6,870 nucleotides of DNA from Clostridiaceae bacterium. GTDB taxonomy: Bacteria > Bacillota > Clostridia > Saccharofermentanales > DTU023. The DNA lies in assembly GCA_012728535.1 (NCBI GenBank), contig JAAYEX010000018.1, positions 1 through 6,870 on the forward strand. Reading direction: 5' to 3'. Shown piece by piece: positions 1 through 6,033 of this stretch. A model generated the notes under the pieces. The model had not been told where the DNA came from, ran no database searches, and saw only the letters and a list, made by a program, of their open reading frames with translations. The number at the start of each line of letters is the position of its first letter. The first letter of the stretch is position 1. The translations under genes and the position numbers were made by a program.

Positions 1-2
1 AA

Positions 3-626
3 ATTACTTATGAACCCGGCACCTACGAAGGTAAGGCAGCTAAAAAAATAGCGATCGATCTTCTGAGTAACCACTCACACAGATTTTTGCCACCCTATTC
101 CGTTATTCGGTTGATCCGGCGCGACATTCTGGAACAACCACGCCTGCGCTATACGGAAGGTATCATTCGAAGTGAAGACTATCTCTTTACCACCGAACTT
201 CATTTTCGGATTGAAAAATTATGTTTGATTACAGATCAACCTTTGTATTATTACATTGATAGCGATACTTCGATAACAAATAGCTTTGTTGTTTCTTATT
301 GGCAGATGGTCAGAAGGATCAATGAGATTTTGTTGAGCAGACTGCCTGAAGATGATGCAGTTAAGCGAGGACTTGATACTGTTTTGATCTATCGTTCTCA
401 GATAGCCTTTAGCAATGCAAGCAGAGCTGGAAATATAAAGGATTTTAACGCGGAACTTTCATCTATATTACGGGATAAGACCCTTTTCACAGCCATAGAT
501 GCTCTCGGTTTCAGGGAAGGGGTTGAACGGTTTAAGGCCTATTATCTTTTCCTGCGCCTGAGACTTAAACCGTTGATCAGATTCCGTTATTATATGAAGT
601 ATCGTCAAAACAGGAGAAGAAATTAG
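3..626 (+). CDS. Glycosyltransferase family 2, C-terminal part (5' end beyond left edge)
   Basis: The frame is open from the left edge to TAG at 624-626, giving 207 visible residues. It is the C-terminal two thirds of a protein closely related to the complete glycosyltransferase at 4784-5812. By eye, just over half of the first ~105 residues are identical, with shared stretches such as IAIDLL, LPPY and EDYLFTTELHF (visible residues 58-68) and the PLYxYI block. The SEDYLF segment (57-62) matches the acidic catalytic-base motif of GT-A family 2 enzymes. The nucleotide-sugar-binding part with the DxD motif must lie upstream. The tail is rich in Arg and Lys, as in membrane-associated enzymes. It likely transfers a sugar to a lipid-linked repeat unit at the cytoplasmic face; donor and acceptor cannot be told. 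It is the first visible gene of a four-gene plus-strand run and ends 16 bases before the polymerase start. Confidence 0.9.
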   Translation: MTYEPGTYEGKAAKKIAIDLLSNHSHRFLPPYSVIRLIRRDILEQPRLRYTEGIIRSEDYLFTTELHFRIEKLCLITDQPLYYYIDSDTSITNSFVVSYWQMVRRINEILLSRLPEDDAVKRGLDTVLIYRSQIAFSNASRAGNIKDFNAELSSILRDKTLFTAIDALGFREGVERFKAYYLFLRLRLKPLIRFRYYMKYRQNRRRN

Positions 627-642
627 GCGGCTCGCAGCAGAT

Positions 643-2031
643 ATGGAATTTAAAGGTAGAAACAAAGCGATAAGTAAGCGCACTATAGACACGACGGAAC
701 TCTCTATTGCGCTCTTTGTACTCTTATCTTTTACGGTGCAATTTTTCTCGCACATGCTTTTCTCAAGTACACTTCTGCTCGCAGCTTTATTGGCAACCGG
801 TCTGACCATCATATTTTTGAATGCTCATAGAACAATGACGTATAATCTGAGTACCGCCATGTGGGTAGTTGCATTTCTGATTATAGCTGTAAGTATATTA
901 AGACCTTCTTATGCCATGGGATTCAGAGTAAACAAGTATGTAGATCTCTGCGTATTTTTTGCGAGCATTATCTTGTTAGCTTTTTCAGGTAATAAAAGTG
1001 AAAGCTTTTACTTGAGTGGAAAAATCATTATCATTTTTTCACTCTACTATGCGATTTCTGTCTGGATACAAATCCTATTTCCTTCTTTGTACAATGTATT
1101 TATTCGTTTTATGACTGAGACCAATCAGCAACAAATACTGGAGAGAGTTAGTCGAGAGAGAATATATACAGGGTTTACTTCCAACCCCGGTTATACAGCA
1201 GGTTACATTATCAGTGGTATACTTCTCCTCTTTAGCAAGAGCAGGGACATCGTACCAAACAAAACAAAGAAACTGCTTTTGATTTTATTTCTTGTTCTTT
1301 CTCTTTTAATGACCGGCAGACGAGCACATACTTTATTTTTACTGCTGGCTCTTGCAGCTGTTTATGTTTTCCCTTATAAAAGGCATCAATTCTTCAGAAG
1401 AATCAGCGTGCTGCTCGCAATCGTTACAGTCCTTCTGCTTTTCGTGTTTATGTTCAGAGATTCATTGATGCAAATTCCTTTTTTTGACCGCATTCTCAGG
1501 ACGATCACCAACCTCTCAAATGATAGTGATATCAGCTCCGGCACCAGCAGAATTGCCTTATATTCCCACGCTTGGAAACTGTTTCTGGCTAATCCCTGGT
1601 TTGGCATCGGTTGGGGCAATTATCGATATACAACTATTGGTAATGTCACAAGAATGACAGAGATGGAAGCACATAACATTTATTTACAGTTGCTGACGGA
1701 GACGGGAATAACAGGATTTTTGCTGCTCATATTGCCTATGATATCAATTTTTATTGTCACCTTGGTCGGGATAAGAAGACTAAAAACTGAAGAAAGAGAT
1801 AACTGGTTTCCTTTGCTCAGTTACTCTTTGGCATATCAGGTCTTTTTTCTTTTATACGGTATGACCGGGAATCCCTTTTTCGATCCGAGCTTCTTAATGA
1901 TGTATTTCTTCTCCTGTGCTATTCCTATGGCCTTTATTCGCTTTCGACAACAGGGAAAGCTTTTTGAGCAAAAGAGAAATGTAAGTGACAGATTTTTTGA
2001 AAAATCGAAGGAACAAACTATGGCTTTCTGA
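643..2031 (+). CDS. wzy: Wzy-like polysaccharide polymerase (O-antigen ligase/polymerase family)
   Basis: This is a 462-residue polytopic membrane protein with about ten or more hydrophobic segments (for example near 20-60, 72-87, 100-114, 126-147, 184-198, 209-224, 229-243, 253-271, 357-377, 391-406, 413-433). Between the later segments lies the Wzy_C signature: a TSR at 301-303, NPWFGIGWGN at 317-326, H344-N345, and E353 with G355. A GRRA motif (225-228) ends an earlier segment. These features fit the family that joins undecaprenyl-linked repeat units, or ligates glycans, at the outer face of the membrane. With a flippase two genes downstream, polymerase is the better reading than ligase. 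The ATG at 643 precedes the first hydrophobic segment by about 20 residues but has a poor Shine-Dalgarno site, so expression may depend on coupling to the gene ending at 626. Wzy proteins diverge quickly, so the linkage formed cannot be predicted. Confidence 0.88.
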   Translation: MEFKGRNKAISKRTIDTTELSIALFVLLSFTVQFFSHMLFSSTLLLAALLATGLTIIFLNAHRTMTYNLSTAMWVVAFLIIAVSILRPSYAMGFRVNKYVDLCVFFASIILLAFSGNKSESFYLSGKIIIIFSLYYAISVWIQILFPSLYNVFIRFMTETNQQQILERVSRERIYTGFTSNPGYTAGYIISGILLLFSKSRDIVPNKTKKLLLILFLVLSLLMTGRRAHTLFLLLALAAVYVFPYKRHQFFRRISVLLAIVTVLLLFVFMFRDSLMQIPFFDRILRTITNLSNDSDISSGTSRIALYSHAWKLFLANPWFGIGWGNYRYTTIGNVTRMTEMEAHNIYLQLLTETGITGFLLLILPMISIFIVTLVGIRRLKTEERDNWFPLLSYSLAYQVFFLLYGMTGNPFFDPSFLMMYFFSCAIPMAFIRFRQQGKLFEQKRNVSDRFFEKSKEQTMAF

Positions 2032-2043
2032 GCCTGGTATAGT

Positions 2044-2049
2044 GAAGGA
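2044..2049 (+). promoter_or_regulatory. Ribosome binding site for the pyruvyl transferase gene
   Basis: GAAGGA lies 7 bases before the ATG at 2057. It decides the start between two nearby ATGs: the one at 2053 is in another frame and too close to the site. Confidence 0.7.
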
Positions 2050-2056
2050 TAAATGA

Positions 2057-3121
2057 ATGAACATTGTGCTTGATGCATATCTGGATAATAATCTGGGCGA
2101 TGATTTGATGATTAAAATATTAGTCAAGCACTTCCCCCAGCATGAGTTTTTCCTCTACAGCAATTCTTCCGCTGTTAAGAACACTTTCCATGGAATTGAG
2201 AATATCACTGTAAAAAGAATTGCAGAAAGAAAGTTAGATTTTAAGAAGGCCGATGCTTATGTGACGATCGGGGGTTCGCGCTTTCAGCTGGTAAGTCTGA
2301 AACAGAAATTTTGGCGTTTGAACAGGTTGAAGCAGTTAAGCCGGTTGAAAAGACAAAAGATAAAGATTGCAACAATAGGTTCGAACTTCGGTCCTTTCTC
2401 CGGCAAATTTGCAGTGAAGCTAGCGGAGTGGGAATTAAGGAAAAACGACCTTGTTACCGTGAGAGATAAGGAAGCAGCAGATTTCTTGCATCAGTTTAAA
2501 AACGTGGATAATTATCACTTGGCGGATGACATTGTCTACAATCTCGATTCTATCTATTCGCGTAATTATCCTCAAAAAAGCGGCTTGGGTATTTCTGCTT
2601 ACAGATCAATACGGGCACCGGAATACAATTTTGAGAATTATAAATACTTAGCTGCTTTAGCTGATCAGTATATTCGGAAAACGAGAAAGACGGTCAAACT
2701 TTTCGCTTTTGACTCAGAAAATGAAAATGATGTTGTGGCAGCTCTCCATATTTATGATCTGGCCGAAGAAAAGGATAGTTACGAAATCATCCCGTATTTG
2801 GGGGCCGAAGAGCATTTCTTGCAGGAGTTTGAAGCTTGCGAAAGGATAGTTGCAATCAGGTTCCATAGTGCTGTACTGGCAGATATTTTCGAGATTCCCT
2901 TCTTACCTGTTGCTTACTCCAACAAAATGAGTAATTTTCTGAACGACCGGGGCTATGCAGGACCTGTGACGGAGCTAAAAGATATGAATAGGGATTTGTG
3001 CGTAGATACTTTGGCCGAGACAATCATCAACGGCGGAGAATTATTTTCTGATTTTACTTACGATCATCACAATGCCTCTGTTCATTTTGATGAGCTGGAG
3101 AAAATTTTGAACTCAAAATAG
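2057..3121 (+). CDS. Polysaccharide pyruvyl transferase family protein
   Basis: The 354-residue protein has no signal peptide or membrane segment and is likely cytoplasmic. Family features are the N-terminal NLGDD at 12-16, an IGGS segment at 71-74 that follows a strand of the first Rossmann-like half, an IGSNFGP turn at 108-114, VRDKEA at 135-140, and the C-terminal RFHSA at 268-272 followed by Y287. The arrangement matches PF04230 enzymes (CsaB, WcaK, ExoV type), a GT-B-like fold. Known members move pyruvate from phosphoenolpyruvate onto a sugar to form a ketal, which adds negative charge. The family also has members without proven pyruvyl transferase activity, so the reaction is inferred. 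The gene starts 25 bases after the polymerase stop, with its own good ribosome binding site, and lies between polymerase and flippase. This suggests it decorates the repeat unit before export. Length is normal and no disruption is seen. Confidence 0.88.
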   Translation: MNIVLDAYLDNNLGDDLMIKILVKHFPQHEFFLYSNSSAVKNTFHGIENITVKRIAERKLDFKKADAYVTIGGSRFQLVSLKQKFWRLNRLKQLSRLKRQKIKIATIGSNFGPFSGKFAVKLAEWELRKNDLVTVRDKEAADFLHQFKNVDNYHLADDIVYNLDSIYSRNYPQKSGLGISAYRSIRAPEYNFENYKYLAALADQYIRKTRKTVKLFAFDSENENDVVAALHIYDLAEEKDSYEIIPYLGAEEHFLQEFEACERIVAIRFHSAVLADIFEIPFLPVAYSNKMSNFLNDRGYAGPVTELKDMNRDLCVDTLAETIINGGELFSDFTYDHHNASVHFDELEKILNSK

Positions 3122-3164
3122 TCAAATTGATGAAGTGAATTCATGTGAAGACTTTGATTAGATT

Positions 3165-3170
3165 AGGAAA
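3165..3170 (+). promoter_or_regulatory. Ribosome binding site for the flippase gene
   Basis: AGGAAA sits just before the ATG at 3175, with the AGGA core 6 bases from the start codon. The 53-base gap around it holds no convincing promoter or terminator, so the flippase is probably read from the same transcript as the genes before it. Confidence 0.65.
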
Positions 3171-3174
3171 ATAA

Positions 3175-4692
3175 ATGGCAGTTAATCAGCGAAAAGCAGG
3201 TGCGACATTAACTTATATCCAGATGGGAATATGCTTTGTTGTCTCGCTTATTTTCACGCCCGTCCTATTGCGTTTGTTGGGCCAAAGCGAATACGGTTTA
3301 TATGACTTAGTTGCCTCTGTTGTATCTTATCTCGGTGTTCTGAATTTTGGTTTCGGCAGCGCTTATATGAGGTATTTCTCACGCTACAAAGTCGATGAAG
3401 AAAAGGACAAGCTGGCCACTCTGAACGGTATGTTCCTGATTGTCTTTTCTGTCTTAGCTTTAGTGGCGGTTGTTGCGGGCTTTATATTAGCCCAATATAC
3501 AGATGTGGTTTTCGGTAATAAGCTGAACCCGGCGGAGTTGGCAAAAGCGGAATTCCTCATGTATATCCTGGTGCTGAATCTGGGTTTTTCTTTTCCCAGC
3601 ATTGTTTTCACATCATATATTACTGCTAACGAACGCTTTGTTTTCCAAAAGCTTGTTCAACTGATAAAGACTCTAACAAGTCCTTTCCTGGTACTGCCGG
3701 TCTTACTGCTTGGTTATGGTTCTATCGGCTATGCTTTAGCAACAAGCGTGGTAAATTTGTTGGTAGAGTTGGTCTATGCAGCATACAGTATCAGAAAGTT
3801 GAAGATGCGTTTCTCTTTCAAAAATATGGAAGCTTCATTGATGAAAGAGATGTCGGTATTTTCTTTTTATATTTTTATCAATATGCTGGTTGACCAGATT
3901 AACTGGAGTGTGGATAAATTCTTGATCGGCCGCTTTCAGGGAACCGTTGGTGTTGCCGTTTATGGTGTGGCTTCAACGATTAACAACCATTATCGTCAAA
4001 TTTCGCAGGCTGTCTCAAATGTCTTCATCCCGCGAATTCATCGAATGGTAGCAAATAGGGATGATAATGATGAACTGACACTTTTGTTTACAAAAATCGG
4101 TCGTGTTCAATTTGTTATTCTAGCCTTAATTTCCAGTACTTTTATATTTTTCGGCAAGCCGTTCATTATGAAGTGGGCAGGTCAAAATTATGCTGATTCC
4201 TATTATGTTGTGCTCTTTCTGATCCTGCCGGTGACAATCCCCCTGATTCAAACCATAGGCATTGAGATTCAAAGAGCGAAAAACATGCATCAGTTTCGAT
4301 CAATCATGTACTTTCTGATGGCTGTGGCCAACCTCTTTGTCAGCATTCCTCTTACCCGCACATACGGGCCGGTCGGTGCGGCAGCGGGTACGGCAATATC
4401 AATGATTCTGGGTAATGGCATTGCAATGAATCTTTACAACCACTATAAAATCGGTCTGGATATGGTCTATTTCTGGAAGCAGATATTGAGATTTGTGCCG
4501 GCTTTAATCGCTCCTGTAGTTAGCGGTGTTTTAATTATGCTTCTTGTGGATCTGCACCGACTATCTTTGCTACTTGCCTTTGGGGCTTTATATCTGGCTA
4601 TCTACCTTTCATCTATGTGGTTTCTTGGTCTTAACTCTTATGAAAAAGACCAGATCAGCAAACCGATAAAGCGGATCTTAAAGCGAAGTTAA
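3175..4692 (+). CDS. wzx: Wzx-like oligosaccharide flippase (polysaccharide biosynthesis/MOP family)
   Basis: The 505-residue protein is hydrophobic over nearly its full length, with segments that fit the 12-14 helices usual for this family. The N-terminus, with a short charged lead and then a helix ending in TPVLLRLLGQSEYGLYDL (28-45), is characteristic of the PF01943/PF13440 flippases. So are the NFGFGSAYMRYFSRY stretch (57-71), the DQINWSVDKFLIG segment (240-252) in the seventh helix region, and the YGPVGAAAGTAIS repeat-like turn (397-409). Family members flip undecaprenyl-diphosphate-linked repeat units from the inner to the outer leaflet. Here it is the last plus-strand gene of the run, downstream of the polymerase and pyruvyl transferase, and is followed by a strong hairpin. 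A teichuronic acid or other glycan-lipid substrate is possible, but the polymerase neighbour favours a Wzx/Wzy pathway. The C-terminus is Lys/Arg-rich and cytoplasmic. Confidence 0.92.
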   Translation: MAVNQRKAGATLTYIQMGICFVVSLIFTPVLLRLLGQSEYGLYDLVASVVSYLGVLNFGFGSAYMRYFSRYKVDEEKDKLATLNGMFLIVFSVLALVAVVAGFILAQYTDVVFGNKLNPAELAKAEFLMYILVLNLGFSFPSIVFTSYITANERFVFQKLVQLIKTLTSPFLVLPVLLLGYGSIGYALATSVVNLLVELVYAAYSIRKLKMRFSFKNMEASLMKEMSVFSFYIFINMLVDQINWSVDKFLIGRFQGTVGVAVYGVASTINNHYRQISQAVSNVFIPRIHRMVANRDDNDELTLLFTKIGRVQFVILALISSTFIFFGKPFIMKWAGQNYADSYYVVLFLILPVTIPLIQTIGIEIQRAKNMHQFRSIMYFLMAVANLFVSIPLTRTYGPVGAAAGTAISMILGNGIAMNLYNHYKIGLDMVYFWKQILRFVPALIAPVVSGVLIMLLVDLHRLSLLLAFGALYLAIYLSSMWFLGLNSYEKDQISKPIKRILKRS

Positions 4693-4730
4693 ACATATAG
4701 AGGAAAACGGAGAAGAGTAATTATTAATGA

Positions 4731-4757
4731 ATAGGATCGTGCCTGGCACGATCCTAT
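4731..4757. terminator. Perfect 12-bp hairpin between convergent genes, probable bidirectional terminator
   Basis: ATAGGATCGTGC and GCACGATCCTAT are exact reverse complements separated by the 3-base loop CTG. The hairpin starts 39 bases after the flippase stop and ends 26 bases from the stop of the opposing glycosyltransferase, the expected place for a shared terminator. Neither side carries a clean run of T: the plus side has a loose T-rich stretch (about 4761-4784), and the minus side reads into an AT-rich but mixed sequence. It may therefore work as an imperfect intrinsic terminator, a 3'-end stabiliser, or both. Confidence 0.7.
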
Positions 4758-4783
4758 GTACTTTGCATCATCTTTATTTGTCT

Positions 4784-5812
4784 TTAGTAGCTTTCATAAG
4801 TATGATCTTTTTTGTTGCTTACCTTGCGCTTCATGGAATAGCGCCATTTAACTAATCCGTAGAGTTTCATACGCATGAGCAGAAAATAAACTCCTGCTTT
4901 CTTGAAACCGGTATTAATGGATGTATTTTTAATTGCTTCCAACAAATCCTTGTCTTTGATGATTTCTGCGATCTCGTTTTTGAAACCGTCTTTTTCCTGA
5001 TTTCTGCAGGCATTGTTAAAGGCGAGCAAGGAGCGTTTAATCAGCATGAGGTCCAGCTTTTCAAAAATCTCAGCCTCGCGTGGCAATTTTTCGAACAATT
5101 CATGATAGATATGTCTGGCCATTGACCAGTAGTCTCTTACATAATTGATGGTGATGGAATCCTTGCTTTCAATATAATTGTAAAGCGGTTCATCGATTAT
5201 GAATAATCTGTCTATTTTAAAATGCAACTCTGTTGTAAAGAGATAATCTTCGTTTCTTTTGACTTTTTCTGCGAAACGCAGGTGATGCTTTTTCAGAACA
5301 TCGGCCCTGATCATTCTGATCCAGGCGTAAGGTGGCAGATAGGGTGGGGACATATTGTCTAAAAGGTCGATGGCGATTCTTCTGCAGGCTTCACCTTCAT
5401 GAAGGCCGCGGGGGTAGGGGTATTCGTGTATAGTTATTTTTTTATCAGTTATGCGATAAAAACCACAGATGGTGACGTCGGCTTTCCGATAATCTGCTTC
5501 GTCATACATCTTTTCAATAGCAGTGTGTTCAATGTGGTCGTCAGCATCTACAAAATATATAAACTCACCGCTTGCGCGATCTATGCCCAGATTACGAGCG
5601 GCTGAAGGTCCCCCGTTTGCCTGGCTAAAAACCTTGAAACGCTCATCAAGTTTTTCGTATTTTTCACAAATTTCCAGGCTGGAATCAGTTGAACCGTCAT
5701 TGATCAGTAAGACTTCAAAATCTGAGAATGTTTGCTTATGAAGGCTGTTGAGGCATCGTTCAAGTGTTGTCTCCTCATTATAAATTGGGACTATTATACT
5801 AACTTTACACAT
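4784..5812 (-). CDS. Glycosyltransferase family 2, complete
   Basis: The 342-residue protein opens directly with the GT-A fold: VSIIVPIYN (4-12), NDGSTDSS (38-45, with D39 for the nucleotide), GGPSAARNLG (67-76), the metal-binding D89-A90-D91 in VDADDH, and NEDYLF (187-192), which carries the usual catalytic-base acid. There is no signal peptide. The last ~40 residues are basic with a short hydrophobic patch (about 306-322), which suggests membrane association. Known relatives transfer a single sugar from a nucleotide-sugar to a lipid-linked glycan; the sugar cannot be told. The ATG at 5812 has AGAGGAG (5820-5826) 7 bases ahead and a promoter just upstream. The gene runs against the main operon and converges on the flippase. 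It is a paralogue of the truncated gene at 3-626, which lies on the opposite strand on the other side of the polymerase-flippase block. Confidence 0.94.
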   Translation of the reverse strand: MCKVSIIVPIYNEETTLERCLNSLHKQTFSDFEVLLINDGSTDSSLEICEKYEKLDERFKVFSQANGGPSAARNLGIDRASGEFIYFVDADDHIEHTAIEKMYDEADYRKADVTICGFYRITDKKITIHEYPYPRGLHEGEACRRIAIDLLDNMSPPYLPPYAWIRMIRADVLKKHHLRFAEKVKRNEDYLFTTELHFKIDRLFIIDEPLYNYIESKDSITINYVRDYWSMARHIYHELFEKLPREAEIFEKLDLMLIKRSLLAFNNACRNQEKDGFKNEIAEIIKDKDLLEAIKNTSINTGFKKAGVYFLLMRMKLYGLVKWRYSMKRKVSNKKDHTYESY

Positions 5813-5819
5813 TTCCTAA

Positions 5820-5826
5820 CTCCTCT
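5820..5826 (-). promoter_or_regulatory. Ribosome binding site of the minus-strand glycosyltransferase
   Basis: Read on the minus strand, AGAGGAG ends 7 bases before the ATG at 5812-5810. It is the strongest Shine-Dalgarno match in the window and supports that start, which also places the VSIIVPIYN strand at the very N-terminus, as usual for the family. Confidence 0.8.
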
Positions 5827-5830
5827 TATT

Positions 5831-5850
5831 GCATACTCACAATAGTATAC
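5831..5850. repeat. Short inverted repeat over the -10/start region
   Basis: On the minus strand, GTATACT and AGTATGC flank a 6-base centre and pair over 7 positions with one G-T wobble; the inner ATACT/AGTAT arms are exact. It covers the -10 box and the predicted start of the glycosyltransferase transcript. It could be an operator for a dimeric regulator or the base of a small leader hairpin, but such short repeats also occur by chance. Confidence 0.3.
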
Positions 5851-5872
5851 TTGCTATGCCGGTTCCGTTCAA
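5844..5872 (-). promoter_or_regulatory. Sigma-70/sigma-A type promoter for the minus-strand glycosyltransferase
   Basis: On the minus strand, TTGAAC (5872-5867) and TATACT (5849-5844) are separated by exactly 17 bases, matching the -35 and -10 consensus at 4/6 and 5/6 positions. Transcription would begin near 5837, giving a leader of about 25 bases that holds the ribosome binding site. The gene can thus be expressed apart from the exporter gene upstream of it. No start-site data can be seen, so this is a pattern match. Confidence 0.6.
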
Positions 5873-6033
5873 ATGACAAGAGACAAGAATGCGCAGTGAC
5901 TAGTATCTGTCGGCTTTGTGCACTTTGCCCAGCTATTAGCAGGAAAAATCGAGTGAAATTTAGCGGAGAGGATGAAGCTTCTTACATTCCCGTCAGCTTG
6001 AAAAATAACTGAATATTTATGCGTGTGGTTTTT
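5873..6033. other. Non-coding gap with no recognised element
   Basis: This 161-base stretch lies between the exporter stop and the glycosyltransferase promoter. I find no open frame of useful length, no RNA gene, and no strong terminator hairpin for the exporter. Only small palindromes such as GTGCAC and GAAGCTTC and a run of T next to the exporter stop (about 6029-6035) are visible. Confidence 0.5.

Noticed and set aside
87..626. TTG at 87 as the start of the first gene
   Set aside because: The same frame is open to the left edge and its upstream codons match the paralogue at 4784-5812, so the true start is outside the window.
468..812. Minus-strand open frame across the first glycosyltransferase end and the polymerase start
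   Set aside because: It is antisense to two well-supported genes and resembles no known family; a shadow frame, as are those at 1386-1619 and 1836-2127.
3122..3174. Internal promoter ahead of the flippase
   Set aside because: A TTGATG at 3127-3132 has no acceptable -10 at 16-18 bases, so only the ribosome binding site is supported.
4727..4855. A 42-residue hydrophobic plus-strand open frame starting just before the hairpin
   Set aside because: It reads through the terminator-like stem and then antisense to the end of the glycosyltransferase. Its nearest purine-rich site is about 14 bases from the ATG. Most likely a chance frame.
5399..5741. Plus-strand open frames inside the minus-strand glycosyltransferase
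   Set aside because: They run antisense through the GT-A catalytic region, with no ribosome binding site or family match; shadow frames.
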